Positions 7,801 to 13,151 of a stretch of DNA of 13,151 nt are shown piece by piece. A program made the position numbers and the translations under genes. This stretch comes from Gemmataceae bacterium (GTDB lineage Bacteria > Planctomycetota > Planctomycetia > Gemmatales > Gemmataceae): assembly GCA_947490035.1 (NCBI GenBank), contig CANLGS010000034.1:1-13151 (forward strand), in the 5' to 3' direction. Under the pieces are notes generated by a model, which worked only from the letters and a program-made list of their open reading frames with translations, was not told the DNA's origin and searched no databases. Each line of letters begins with the position of its first letter. Position 1 is the stretch's first letter.

Positions 7801-9030
7801 GCCTTCGCGGAACGCGCGTACCGTCGCCCGCTTCAGGAGAAGGAGAAGTCCGATCTGCTCGCGCTGTACAAGGCGATTCGCGCGAAGGGCGCGGACCACC
7901 ACGAGGCGTTCCGCGGCACGCTGTCGCGAATTCTGGTGGCCCCGGCGTTCGTGTTCCGCATCGAGACTGCGCCGAAGGGCAAGGAAGCCGGTCCGGTGAA
8001 CGACTACGAACTCGCGACGCGACTTAGCTACTTCCTCTGGTCGAGTGCGCCTGATGAGGAACTTCGCACGCTCGCGGCGGCGGGCAAGCTCCGCGACCCG
8101 AAGGTGCTCGCCGCGCAGGTTCAGCGGATGCTGAAGGACTCGCGAACTCGATCGCTCGCGATCGAGTTCGGCACGCAGTGGATTCACGTTCGCGGCTTCG
8201 ACGAGTTAAAGGAGAAGAACGAAAAGCTGTTCCCGACGTTCACCGCTGATCTTCGCAAGGCGATCTACGAGGAATCAATTCTCTTCTTCCTCGACCTGTT
8301 CCAGAGCGACCGCACCGTGACCTCCATCCTCGACGCGGACCACACCTTCTTGAATGAAACGCTCGCGAAGCACTACGGCATTCCGGGCGTGACCGGCCCG
8401 CAGTGGCGAAAGGTCGATGGCGTGCGGAAGTACGGTCGCGGCGGCGTGCTGGGCCTCGCGAGCGTGCAGTCGAAGGAAGCCGGCGCGTCGCGCACGAGTC
8501 CGGTGCTTCGCGGCAACTGGGTGGTGGAAACGCTTCTGGGCGAGAAGCTCCCGCGACCGCCCAAGGACGTGCCGCAGTTGCCGGAAGAAGAGGGCACCGA
8601 CAAACTCACGGTGCGGCAGATGGTGGAGCGGCACGCGAAGGACCAGGCGTGCGCGGTGTGTCACGTCCGCATCGACGGCTTCGGCTTCGCGCTGGAGAAG
8701 TACGACCCCATCGGCCGCTTGCGCGAGAAAGACCTCGGCGGTCTCGCAGTCGATACCAAGGCCAAGCTGAAGGACGGCACCGAGTTCGACGGCATCGACG
8801 GCTTGCGAACTTACCTGCTCACCAAGAAGAAAGATGTGGTGGTGCGCCTATTCTGCAAGCGCCTTCTCGGTTACGCTCTAGGTCGGGCCGCAACGCTGTC
8901 GGATACTTCGCTCATCGACGCGATGGTGAGTGAGCTGAACAAGAACGAAGGGCGCGTGGGCGCCGCAGTGCAGGCGATTGTGCGAAGCCCACAGTTCAGG
9001 ATGGTGCGCGGCAGCGAGTTTGGGGAGTAG
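4888..9030 (+). CDS. Large exported di-heme DUF1587/1595/1592/1588/1585 protein
   Basis: The 1380-residue protein starts at ATG 4888 behind AGGGG with 6-nt spacing. A signal peptide-like N-terminus (hydrophobic TGAFSAALVVLTAFALA) is followed by a planctomycete cytochrome C-like domain with CLDCH (Cys59, Cys62, His63) and 'GEMPPKEKPQPT'. Then come DUF1587 ('LRRLSNAEYNYTVRDLTG', from about 142), DUF1595 (about 971-1035, 'AERAYRRPLQEKEKSDLLALY'), DUF1592 (from about 1038, 'NDYELATRLSYFLWSSAPDE'), DUF1588 (from about 1154, 'FLNETLAKHYGI', with a second heme motif CAVCH at 1255-1259) and DUF1585 (about 1300-1375, 'RLFCKRLLGYALGR'). About 750 residues between DUF1587 and DUF1595 are unusually long and include a beta-rich segment. 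These proteins are expanded in planctomycetes and are usually encoded next to a DUF1552 protein, as here. Exported, heme-binding and probably redox-active; substrate unknown. Confidence 0.94.
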   Translation: MATRSLRARLTGAFSAALVVLTAFALARDQQPTAAQEPKADAKPGDYATAVQPLVKKYCLDCHSTKAKKGSLDLERFAAPADVRKDVKVWQGIVEQIEAGEMPPKEKPQPTEAEKKQLLAWIRALLDAEARANTGDPGHVPLRRLSNAEYNYTVRDLTGVDLQPTREFPADGAAGEGFTNAAEALTDISPALLTKYLNASKDIADHAVLLPDGFRFSASKTRRDWTDESLVKLRAFFAQHVGADGKLPLQPYLLATVRNKDALAAGDLEGVAAKEKLNAKYLGVLWDTLTDKRPSHPLDAIRAKWRVATEKDVPALTAEVVAWQTALWKFTAIGSYRYGATHRQLANDPPAVVSQPVRVAVKPTPGQSEVTLYLTARDITSDAKGNVVWSRPRFETAGKPALLLRDYFQFGPAFEVDYPSAFVNSAKYLGATVELANNNKLVIEEVANRHDLDAAFLKRWTEVLALEPLAKDAESIGRVVPVVALTLLDDKTAKNDKFPAVSGWKKKGTDLPVLLTNSSDKAEQIPGRVGAKGVSVHPMPKEFVAVTWAAPAACEVRVTAKIAHAHPTCGNGVAWWLEHRRGDRAAVFAEGALELGAEAAPAAKVVKVEKGDVVILAVDAKNENHSCDMTAIEFTLTETGKPERVWNLAADIATTVQIGNPHADKHGNKDVWSFVRGPSRPLGKGVNPVIPPTSLLGKWREAASDLKRVDELTKLAEQVQSLLSGARPKDEKSPDRALYDNLVWVGGTLFTGLDAAKVAKPQAARGFGLPKEQFTGTDLVAPAKKVIEVKLPAALVVGREFVVDGKLEAGGDRVAQFAVTTTAPQGAGALWDAKSPLVAAPDSPAYKRLVRGYADFRRVFPTFVCFPAIVPVDEVVSLKMFHREDDDLARLFLSDGDKQRLEKLWEEHRFVSRQPVAENDYLPQFIGYVTQDQPKELLNYFESQRPVFKKRADDFLKDEEAAIPKQLDALLAFAERAYRRPLQEKEKSDLLALYKAIRAKGADHHEAFRGTLSRILVAPAFVFRIETAPKGKEAGPVNDYELATRLSYFLWSSAPDEELRTLAAAGKLRDPKVLAAQVQRMLKDSRTRSLAIEFGTQWIHVRGFDELKEKNEKLFPTFTADLRKAIYEESILFFLDLFQSDRTVTSILDADHTFLNETLAKHYGIPGVTGPQWRKVDGVRKYGRGGVLGLASVQSKEAGASRTSPVLRGNWVVETLLGEKLPRPPKDVPQLPEEEGTDKLTVRQMVERHAKDQACAVCHVRIDGFGFALEKYDPIGRLREKDLGGLAVDTKAKLKDGTEFDGIDGLRTYLLTKKKDVVVRLFCKRLLGYALGRAATLSDTSLIDAMVSELNKNEGRVGAAVQAIVRSPQFRMVRGSEFGE
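7356..7381. repeat. Perfect 11-bp inverted repeat inside the DUF1592-type gene
   Basis: CCCACAAGGCG (7356-7366), loop CGGG, then CGCCTTGTGGG (7371-7381). It is in frame and encodes 'APQGAGALW' in the variable middle of the protein. Such symmetry is not expected from codon use alone and recalls short palindromic elements that insert in frame in linker regions. Confidence 0.7.
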
Positions 9031-9042
9031 CCTTTGTTTTCG

Positions 9043-9060
9043 CCGCTTGCGGCTTCGCAA
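9043..9060 (+). repeat. REP-like unit, copy 1
   Basis: CCGCTTGCGGCTTCGCAA, followed by CCTCT. The 23 bases 9043-9065 match 9753-9775 at 22 positions, in the same orientation. Together with copy 2 it forms an 18-bp perfect inverted repeat with an 8-nt loop, just beyond the stop codon of the transposase gene. This hairpin also sits 12 nt after the stop of the DUF1592-type gene and could act as an mRNA-stabilising or transcription-ending stem. Confidence 0.85.
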
Positions 9061-9068
9061 CCTCTTGC

Positions 9069-9086
9069 TTGCGAAGCCGCAAGCGG
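9069..9086 (-). repeat. REP-like unit, copy 2 (inverted partner of copy 1)
   Basis: TTGCGAAGCCGCAAGCGG is the exact reverse complement of copy 1. The pair (9043-9086) has the head-to-head layout of paired REP elements (BIME-like). It ends 7 nt before the last codon of the RAYT gene (stop at 9094-9096). Confidence 0.85.
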
Positions 9087-9093
9087 TGAAGAC

Positions 9094-9738
9094 CTACAGA
9101 CGACCTGCATCTCTGAGAGCCTTCACATAAGGAGAGTTGGGACTGTACCCTGGGTGAAGAGGCCAGCCATCGTACTCCTTGACGAAAGGCCACACCCGTT
9201 TGGGCAGCCTCAGTGGGAGTGGGTTCTTCTCGATGTAGGTAATCGTTCGCCGAAGCTCGTCGGGGTGATCGAGGAACACCTTCCACCCCGGCCCACCCCA
9301 GACTGGATGGTCGGTCGTGCGGTACTGTGCTTCGGCCAAGTGGGCGCGGCTCGCGCGTTGGAAATTCTCGATCATCTCCTCCGCCGTGTGCTTGTGCTTG
9401 CGGATCAGTAGGTGTACGTGATCCGGCATGAGGGCGCAGGCATAACAGGTGTAGCGCTCGGCATCGATGACATTGGCGAAGGAGGCTCCGATTTCGATTC
9501 GTGCGGCCTCGTCGAAGGTCAACAGCGGGTACACCAGTACCTCGCGCGCTCGTTGGTAAAAGTCGCGGATGACCCACCCGGCTGGCTGGACCTTCTTCCG
9601 CCCGTGATGGAGTACCCCGAGTTCGGCAATGACCTCGCTGGCGACGTATTCAGAGTTGCTCCCGCGCGGGTCGTTGGGTAGCCAGCGACCATAGACAGTC
9701 CAAACGAGATGATGAGCAATGACGATGGGGTTGGGCAT
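9094..9738 (-). CDS. REP-associated tyrosine transposase (RAYT, Y1/IS200-like HUH enzyme)
   Basis: The start is ATG 9738 on the minus strand, with GGAGG at 9744-9748 and 5-nt spacing, giving 214 residues (MPNPIVIAHHLVWTVYGRWL...). The HUH metal-binding motif is 'MPDHVHLLI' with His107 and His109. The likely nucleophile is Tyr168 in 'ITYIEKNPLP', which lines up with the Tyr of 'DYIYINPV' in the E. coli RAYT; the following 'FVKEYDGWPLH' matches its 'WPFS' region. Catalytic residues therefore look intact. Residues 20-100 form a longer pre-HUH segment than in the E. coli protein, where HUH lies near residue 60. RAYTs are single-copy relatives of IS200/IS605 transposases that bind and cut REP hairpins, and REP-like units flank this gene on both sides. 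It lies on the opposite strand between two co-oriented genes of one module. Confidence 0.85.
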   Translation of the reverse strand: MPNPIVIAHHLVWTVYGRWLPNDPRGSNSEYVASEVIAELGVLHHGRKKVQPAGWVIRDFYQRAREVLVYPLLTFDEAARIEIGASFANVIDAERYTCYACALMPDHVHLLIRKHKHTAEEMIENFQRASRAHLAEAQYRTTDHPVWGGPGWKVFLDHPDELRRTITYIEKNPLPLRLPKRVWPFVKEYDGWPLHPGYSPNSPYVKALRDAGRL

Positions 9739-9747
9739 TTGAACCTC

Positions 9748-9775
9748 CGAAGCCGCTCGCGGCTTCGCAACCTCT
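9748..9775 (+). repeat. REP-like unit, copy 3, overlapping the RAYT ribosome site
   Basis: CGAAGCCGC (9748-9756), TC, GCGGCTTCG (9759-9767) is a perfect 9-bp stem with a 2-nt gap. The segment CCGCTCGCGGCTTCGCAA (9753-9770) differs from copy 1 at one base, and the CCTCT that follows is identical. On the minus strand the stem ends on the last G-pair next to GGAGG (9744-9748), so it could affect RAYT translation. Confidence 0.85.
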
Positions 9776-9805
9776 GATTCTTGGTATTGATAGGATACCC
9801 AACGT

Positions 9806-11134
9806 ATGAACACTCCGCAACAACCCCTCTCGCGCCGAACCTTCCTTCGGGGCGTCGGCGTGACGATGGCGCTGCCGTGGCTGGAGTCGGTCCCGGTGTG
9901 GGGCGACGACAAGCCCAAGAACGCCTCGTCGGAACCGCCAGTGCGGTTCGCGGTGCTGTTCAGCGGCAACGGCTACCACAGCAAGGAGTGGTGGGCGAAG
10001 GGTGAAGGCAAGGACATGGAGTTGGGCAAGGTGCTCGACCCGGTCAAGCCGTTCCGCGAGAAGATGCTGTTCCTTCGCGGACTGTACAACCAGGAAGCCC
10101 TTATCGGCGGCATTCACAGTTGCCAGACCGGCAACCTGCTCACGGGCGCGCACCTCGCGCCCGATGGCGGCATCAAGTCCGGCATCAGTTGCGACCAGAT
10201 GATCGCGGAGAAGACGAAGGGCCAGACCAAAGTGCCGAGCCTCGTACTGGGCACGGAACCGTCAATCGCGGCGATCCACAAGAACTACTCGATGATCTAC
10301 AGTTCGCACATCTCGTGGAGTTCCGCGACCACGCCGACGCCGCTCGAACTGTATCCCGCGCTCGCGTTCGACCGCCTCTTCCGCGACGAAGTGGGCAAGG
10401 CCGACAAGAGCGTGCTGGACGCCGTTCGCGAAGACGCCACCAGCTACAAGAACAAGGTCAGCACCGCCGATCAACGCCGGCTAGACGAATACCTCTCCAG
10501 CGTGCGCGAAGTGGAAACGCGCATCGACCAAGCGGGTAAGAACGGGCGCCTTCAAGGCTGGCGGCCCACGCTCGACAAGCCCGACATGAAACGCCCAGCC
10601 GATGGCATCCCGCAAGACGTTGACCAGCACATGCGGCTCATGTGCGACATCCTCGTGCTCGCGTTCCGCACCGACACGACACGCGTCTGCACCCTGAAGC
10701 TGAACAACGACCACTCTTCGCTGCGGTTCCCGAACCTTCAAGCCGCGGGTGGCAAGGGCGGGATCGACTACATGATCCACCACCTGCTCTCGCACACCGA
10801 CGGCGCCGACTGGTTGAAGGTGAATCAGTTCTTCACGCAGCAGTTGGGGTATATCGCGGAGAAACTTGACGCGGTGAAGGAGGGCGACCGCACACTGCTC
10901 GATAACAGCATGATCCTGATGTGTTCGAGCATGATGACCGGGAACCACAACAACGACCAGTTACCGGTGGTGATGCTCGGTCGCGGTGGCGGGCAGATCA
11001 AGACGGGGCGCGTCCTCGACTACAGCGGCAAGTCGAACCGCAAGATGTGCAGCCTGTACCTGTCGCTCATGGAGAAGGCCGGCGTGCGGCTCAAGGAGTT
11101 CGGCGACTCGAAGGCACAACTGGCCGAGATTTAG
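9806..11134 (+). CDS. Tat-exported DUF1552 protein
   Basis: The 442-residue protein starts at ATG 9806 with AGGA at 9792-9795. The N-terminus carries a twin-arginine signal, SRRTFLRG (residues 9-16), followed by 'VGVTMALPWLESVPVWG', so export of a folded protein is likely. The body is DUF1552 throughout: 'PVRFAVLFSGNGYHSKEWW', 'REKMLFLRGLYNQ', 'HSCQTGNLLTG', 'GISCDQMIAEK', 'YSSHISWSSATTPTPLELYP', 'LDEYLSSVREVETRI', 'HMRLMCDILVLAF' and the C-terminal 'NSMILMCSSMMTGNHNNDQLPVVMLG'. Length is normal for the family. The fold recalls sulfatase/phosphatase-like (DUF1501) proteins, but no activity is established. In planctomycetes it typically directly follows a DUF1592-type gene; here 775 bases with an opposite-strand RAYT separate them, so transcription from upstream must read through that unit or a local promoter must be used. 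Confidence 0.94.
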   Translation: MNTPQQPLSRRTFLRGVGVTMALPWLESVPVWGDDKPKNASSEPPVRFAVLFSGNGYHSKEWWAKGEGKDMELGKVLDPVKPFREKMLFLRGLYNQEALIGGIHSCQTGNLLTGAHLAPDGGIKSGISCDQMIAEKTKGQTKVPSLVLGTEPSIAAIHKNYSMIYSSHISWSSATTPTPLELYPALAFDRLFRDEVGKADKSVLDAVREDATSYKNKVSTADQRRLDEYLSSVREVETRIDQAGKNGRLQGWRPTLDKPDMKRPADGIPQDVDQHMRLMCDILVLAFRTDTTRVCTLKLNNDHSSLRFPNLQAAGGKGGIDYMIHHLLSHTDGADWLKVNQFFTQQLGYIAEKLDAVKEGDRTLLDNSMILMCSSMMTGNHNNDQLPVVMLGRGGGQIKTGRVLDYSGKSNRKMCSLYLSLMEKAGVRLKEFGDSKAQLAEI

Positions 11135-11187
11135 CGGCTGGCGCAGATGACGCGCCCGCGACCGGCGTTTGAACGTCTCCTTTTCAC

Positions 11188-11217
11188 TTGACGACCGACC
11201 ACGAGAGGGGTTCTAGT
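11188..11217 (+). promoter_or_regulatory. Candidate sigma70-type promoter for the DUF1559 gene
   Basis: TTGACG (11188-11193, five of six bases of the -35 consensus) and TCTAGT (11212-11217, four of six of the -10 consensus) are spaced 18 bp apart. They lie about 45 bases before the start at 11263, downstream of the preceding gene's stop, where a promoter is expected. A weak ribosome site GGATGAAG is at 11251-11258. Confidence 0.4.
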
Positions 11218-11262
11218 CTACACGCACATTCTTCATCAGTTCCACTCACCGGATGAAGTCAC

Positions 11263-12330
11263 ATGAACGCTCCACGTCGGGCGGGGTTCACGCTCATCGA
11301 GCTGTTGGTGGTGATCGCCATCATCGCGATCCTGATCGGGCTGTTGTTGCCGGCCGTGCAGAAGGTGCGCGAGGCCGCGGCGCGCATGAAGTGCCAGAAC
11401 AACCTCAAGCAGATCGGCCTCGCGTTCCACAGTTTCGAGAACGCCAACGGCGTCCTCCCGAGCGGCAACGAGCCGAACCCCGTCGGCGGGTACTGGCGGG
11501 CGAGTTGGGCCGCCCGGACGCTCCCGTTCGCGGAAGGCGACACCGTCGCCGCCCGAGTGGTCATGAGTGGTTCGAGCGGCGGGAACGAGGCGTTCTACAG
11601 CGTCTCCGCCACCGACGCGCCGAACGTCGTCGCGCTCGACAAGGTACTCGTCCCCTTCCACATCTGCCCGAGCAGCCCGCTGCCGCCCTCCATTCGCCCG
11701 GAGGACAACACCACCGGCATCCAGATCCAAGCCGGGAACTACGTCGGGATCATGGGGGCGACCGGCAGCCCGAATACCTACACCGACCCGAGCGGCGCCG
11801 GCCGAGTGGTCAACTGGTCGCCCCCGAGCACCACCTACGTCTCCCACGGGGGCTGGGCCGCCTCGAACGGCGTGCTCTTCCCCGGCGCCAGACTGACATC
11901 CGTCGGCATCACCGACGGGACGAGCAACACGATGGTCGTCGGCGAGCAGTCCGACTGGGTGCTGGACATCAACGGTGTCAAGGCGGACCATCGGTCCGAC
12001 GTGCGGGCGGGGTTGTGGGCGACCTGCCTGTCGAACACGCCGCCCAAGGATGTCGCCCCGAGCAACACGTTCGCCACCAAGAACAACGAGGCCGGCGGGG
12101 CGATTGCCACCCTCCGCTACCCGATCAACACCAAGGCCCGCACGGCGTTCGACGACGGGTTCGGCCGGTACGGGTGGAACCGGCCCATCCAGTCGCCGCA
12201 CACGAGCGGGGCGAACGTCCTGTTCTGCGACGGCAGCGTCCACTTCCTCTCGGCATCGACCGACTTCACGGCCGTCCTCCGCTGGCTGGCGATCCGCGAC
12301 GACGGCCAAACTTTTCAGGCTCCCTGGTGA
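11263..12330 (+). CDS. DUF1559 protein with type IV pilin-like prepilin N-terminus
   Basis: The 355-residue protein opens with a prepilin leader, MNAPRRAG, then [24 protein letters not shown]. Cleavage is expected after Gly8, with Glu13 as the conserved Glu5 of the mature pilin-like helix. The DUF1559 (SBP_bac_10-like) domain follows at once with the signature '[34 protein letters not shown]' region, the mid motif '[14 protein letters not shown]' and the C-terminal '[17 protein letters not shown]'. The family is hugely expanded in planctomycetes and its members are thought to be pseudopilin-like surface or secretion components, exact role unknown. Full length, no frameshift. The next gene begins 5 nt after its stop, suggesting one transcript and coupled translation. 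Confidence 0.94.
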   Translation: MNAPRRAGFTLIELLVVIAIIAILIGLLLPAVQKVREAAARMKCQNNLKQIGLAFHSFENANGVLPSGNEPNPVGGYWRASWAARTLPFAEGDTVAARVVMSGSSGGNEAFYSVSATDAPNVVALDKVLVPFHICPSSPLPPSIRPEDNTTGIQIQAGNYVGIMGATGSPNTYTDPSGAGRVVNWSPPSTTYVSHGGWAASNGVLFPGARLTSVGITDGTSNTMVVGEQSDWVLDINGVKADHRSDVRAGLWATCLSNTPPKDVAPSNTFATKNNEAGGAIATLRYPINTKARTAFDDGFGRYGWNRPIQSPHTSGANVLFCDGSVHFLSASTDFTAVLRWLAIRDDGQTFQAPW

Positions 12331-12335
12331 CCCAC

Positions 12336-12797
12336 ATGAGCGGCGAACGGAAGTCCCCCCGGCGGATGCGGCCGGCGGCGTTATTCGGCGGCGTCCTCGC
12401 GGCGGCGCTCGTGGCCGGGTGCGGGAAAGGCGACGATCCCGACCGCAAGGTGGGTATCACCGGCCGCGTGACCCTCGCGGGCGTGCCCCTGATTAGGGGC
12501 GAGATCGTCTTCATCCCCGACGAGGAGCGCGGGAGCAAGCGGATCGACTGCCCGATGGGCAACATCGCGCCCGACGGCACCTACACGGTCGAATTGCGGG
12601 GCGAAGGCGGGGCCGCGATGGGGTCGTACAAGGTCATGGTGATGGCTACCCGCAACCCGGTCGAGATTCGGCCGGACTGGGTGCCCGTCTGGATCGTCCA
12701 CCCCAAGTACACCCAGCGACACACGACCGACCTGCGCGTCGAAGTCGTCGAGAACCCGGCGCCGGGCGCGTACGACTTCGACCTCAGCCCGCCTTGA
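12336..12797 (+). CDS. Small lipoprotein with carboxypeptidase-regulatory/transthyretin-like fold, partner of DUF1559 gene
   Basis: The protein of 153 residues starts at ATG 12336, 5 nt after the DUF1559 stop; a second in-frame ATG at 12366 is possible. The N-terminus is a lipoprotein signal: Arg-rich n-region, hydrophobic 'ALFGGVLAAALVAGC' and a lipobox LVAGC with Cys29. The mature part has the strand pattern 'VGITGRVTLAGVPLIRGEIVFIPDE', 'GNIAPDGTYTVELRGEGGAAMGSYKVMVMA' and a tail 'HPKYTQRHTTDLRVEVVE...YDFDLSPP'. This is the beta-sandwich layout of carboxypeptidase regulatory-like domains that regularly follow DUF1559 genes in planctomycetes. It is expected in the outer envelope. The frame extends far upstream of 12336 antisense-like within the DUF1559 gene, but that part is a shadow. 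Confidence 0.88.
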   Translation: MSGERKSPRRMRPAALFGGVLAAALVAGCGKGDDPDRKVGITGRVTLAGVPLIRGEIVFIPDEERGSKRIDCPMGNIAPDGTYTVELRGEGGAAMGSYKVMVMATRNPVEIRPDWVPVWIVHPKYTQRHTTDLRVEVVENPAPGAYDFDLSPP

Positions 12798-12821
12798 CGA
12801 CCGCTCCGCGATCCGCGGTCG
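12798..12821. repeat. GC-rich hairpin just after the lipoprotein stop
   Basis: CGACCGC (12798-12804), a 10-nt loop, then GCGGTCG (12815-12821). An alternative inner pairing CCGCG-ATC-CGCGG is also possible. It starts on the base after the stop codon, as expected of a transcript-end stem, but there is no U-tract, so intrinsic termination is uncertain. Confidence 0.45.
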
Positions 12822-13151
12822 GCCCCAGAAGCCACCGAGCCGCTCCTTCTCGGGCACGCCCAGGGGGAACTGCTTGCTCGACGATTGGTCCGTGATGACG
12901 GCCAACTCGCGCAGCGACTCGTGGACGTGTTCCGGCCGCACTCGCCCCAAGACCAACACGACGCCGCCGAAGTATTGGGGGCCGAACACCACCCTCGCGG
13001 CCGAGGTGAAGGCGGGCGAAGCCAACACCTTCAAGTTCGAGATCACATCCAAGGGAAGCGTGCGCTCGCGGCCGGCGTTTTGCGCGGGCACTCACGTGCG
13101 CGGACCGCGCCTTCCGCGCCGCGTGCGATTGCGTCCCCGGCACCGGCTCGA
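12822..13151. other. Right-end region without an intact gene
   Basis: No full-length gene is supported in these 330 bases. Besides the lipoprotein-tail fragment, the minus strand at 12798-12959 has one frame with GC at nearly every third position ('EHVHESLRELAVITDQ', 'FPLGVPEKERLGGFWGRP'), which looks like a broken coding segment I cannot identify. The final ~100 bases are GC-rich with no recognisable motif; a gene could begin beyond the edge. Confidence 0.4.
12967..13053 (+). pseudogene. Fragment resembling the C-terminus of a DUF1559-associated lipoprotein
   Basis: In one plus frame this stretch reads PKYWGPNTTLAAEVKAGE followed by ANTFKFEITSK. It parallels the tail of the intact lipoprotein at 12336-12797 (PKYTQRHTTDLRVEVVE...YDFDLSPP): PKY, TT, L, EV and the alternating aromatic/acidic end align. 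There is no start, no upstream domain and no stop codon at the expected end; the frame continues into Arg/Pro-rich non-protein-like sequence. I read it as a relic of a paralogous gene. DNA identity with the intact gene is low, so it is not a recent copy. Confidence 0.5.

Larger units (their letters stand above)
9041..9776. mobile_element. RAYT gene with flanking REP-like palindromes (REPtron-like unit)
   Basis: The unit comprises a head-to-head REP pair at the transposase 3' end (9043-9086), the RAYT gene (9094-9738) and a REP unit with a 9-bp stem at its 5' end (9748-9775). The intergenic interval between the DUF1592-type and DUF1552 genes (9031-9805) is almost fully occupied by it. No target-site duplication is visible. 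Limits are approximate, set by the outermost repeat bases. Confidence 0.75.

Noticed and set aside
6097..8187. A 696-residue open frame on the minus strand inside the DUF1592-type gene
   Set aside because: It is Arg/Glu/His-rich, lacks any recognisable domain and is the mirror of a strongly supported plus-strand gene; long antisense frames are common at this GC content.
9806..9880. Local promoter for the DUF1552 gene in the A/T-richer 9776-9805 stretch
   Set aside because: TATTGA/TAGGAT-like hexamers exist, but no -35 partner at good spacing could be supported.
11236..12309. A 357-residue minus-strand frame under the DUF1559 gene
   Set aside because: Shadow frame with no ribosome site or domain; the plus-strand prepilin and DUF1559 signatures are clear.
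12381..13091. A 236-residue minus-strand gene spanning the lipoprotein and the right end
   Set aside because: Its 3' half is antisense to the well-supported lipoprotein and its 5' end is antisense to the lipoprotein relic; only the middle 12798-12959 looks coding-like and is reported as a possible relic.
1..13151. CRISPR array, tRNA or rRNA genes, toxin-antitoxin pair or phage defence system
   Set aside because: No regularly spaced direct repeats, no cloverleaf or rRNA-like conserved stretches, and no gene with defence domains other than the housekeeping helicase were seen.

Overview
The window reads as a piece of a planctomycete chromosome, most likely from the Gemmata/Gemmataceae side of the phylum. 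It is GC-rich with strongly GC-ending codons. It carries families that are expanded in planctomycetes: a PQQ-type beta-propeller protein opening with EDWPQW, a heme-binding DUF1587/1595/1592/1588/1585 protein paired with a DUF1552 protein, and a prepilin-like DUF1559 protein paired with a small lipoprotein. No rRNA, tRNA, CRISPR array or defence island is visible.

Layout. Positions 1-643 (-) hold the N-terminal part of a secreted PQQ-repeat beta-propeller protein that runs off the left edge. Positions 644-1039 are intergenic with two small palindromes. A secreted BON-domain protein follows (1040-1765, +), then a striking A/T-rich inverted repeat of heptamers (1782-1876), then a DinG/XPD-family helicase (1933-3963, +). 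A HEAT-like repeat protein with a lysine tail (3971-4768, -) converges on the helicase with a 7-bp gap. From 4888 comes a two-gene planctomycete module: a 1380-residue di-heme DUF1592-type protein (4888-9030, +) and a Tat-exported DUF1552 protein (9806-11134, +). Between these two, on the opposite strand, sits a compact mobile-type unit: a REP-associated tyrosine transposase (RAYT, 9094-9738, -) framed by three copies of a short palindromic REP-like sequence. Next is a promoter-like site and the DUF1559 prepilin-like gene (11263-12330, +), with a lipoprotein gene starting 5 nt after its stop (12336-12797, +). The last ~350 bases hold no intact gene. They contain a stop-less fragment resembling the C-terminus of a lipoprotein of the same type, and a stretch with coding-like codon use on the other strand.

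How the genes relate. The DUF1592-type and DUF1552 proteins belong to families commonly encoded side by side and are presumably exported together; the heme motifs suggest electron transfer or heme binding, but the substrate is unknown. The DUF1559/lipoprotein pair is likewise a recurrent cell-envelope pair. The helicase is housekeeping DNA repair. The most noteworthy structure is the RAYT plus REP unit placed inside the DUF1592-DUF1552 pair, with one REP palindrome abutting the transposase's own ribosome binding site. I do not see evidence for a wholly new multi-gene system.
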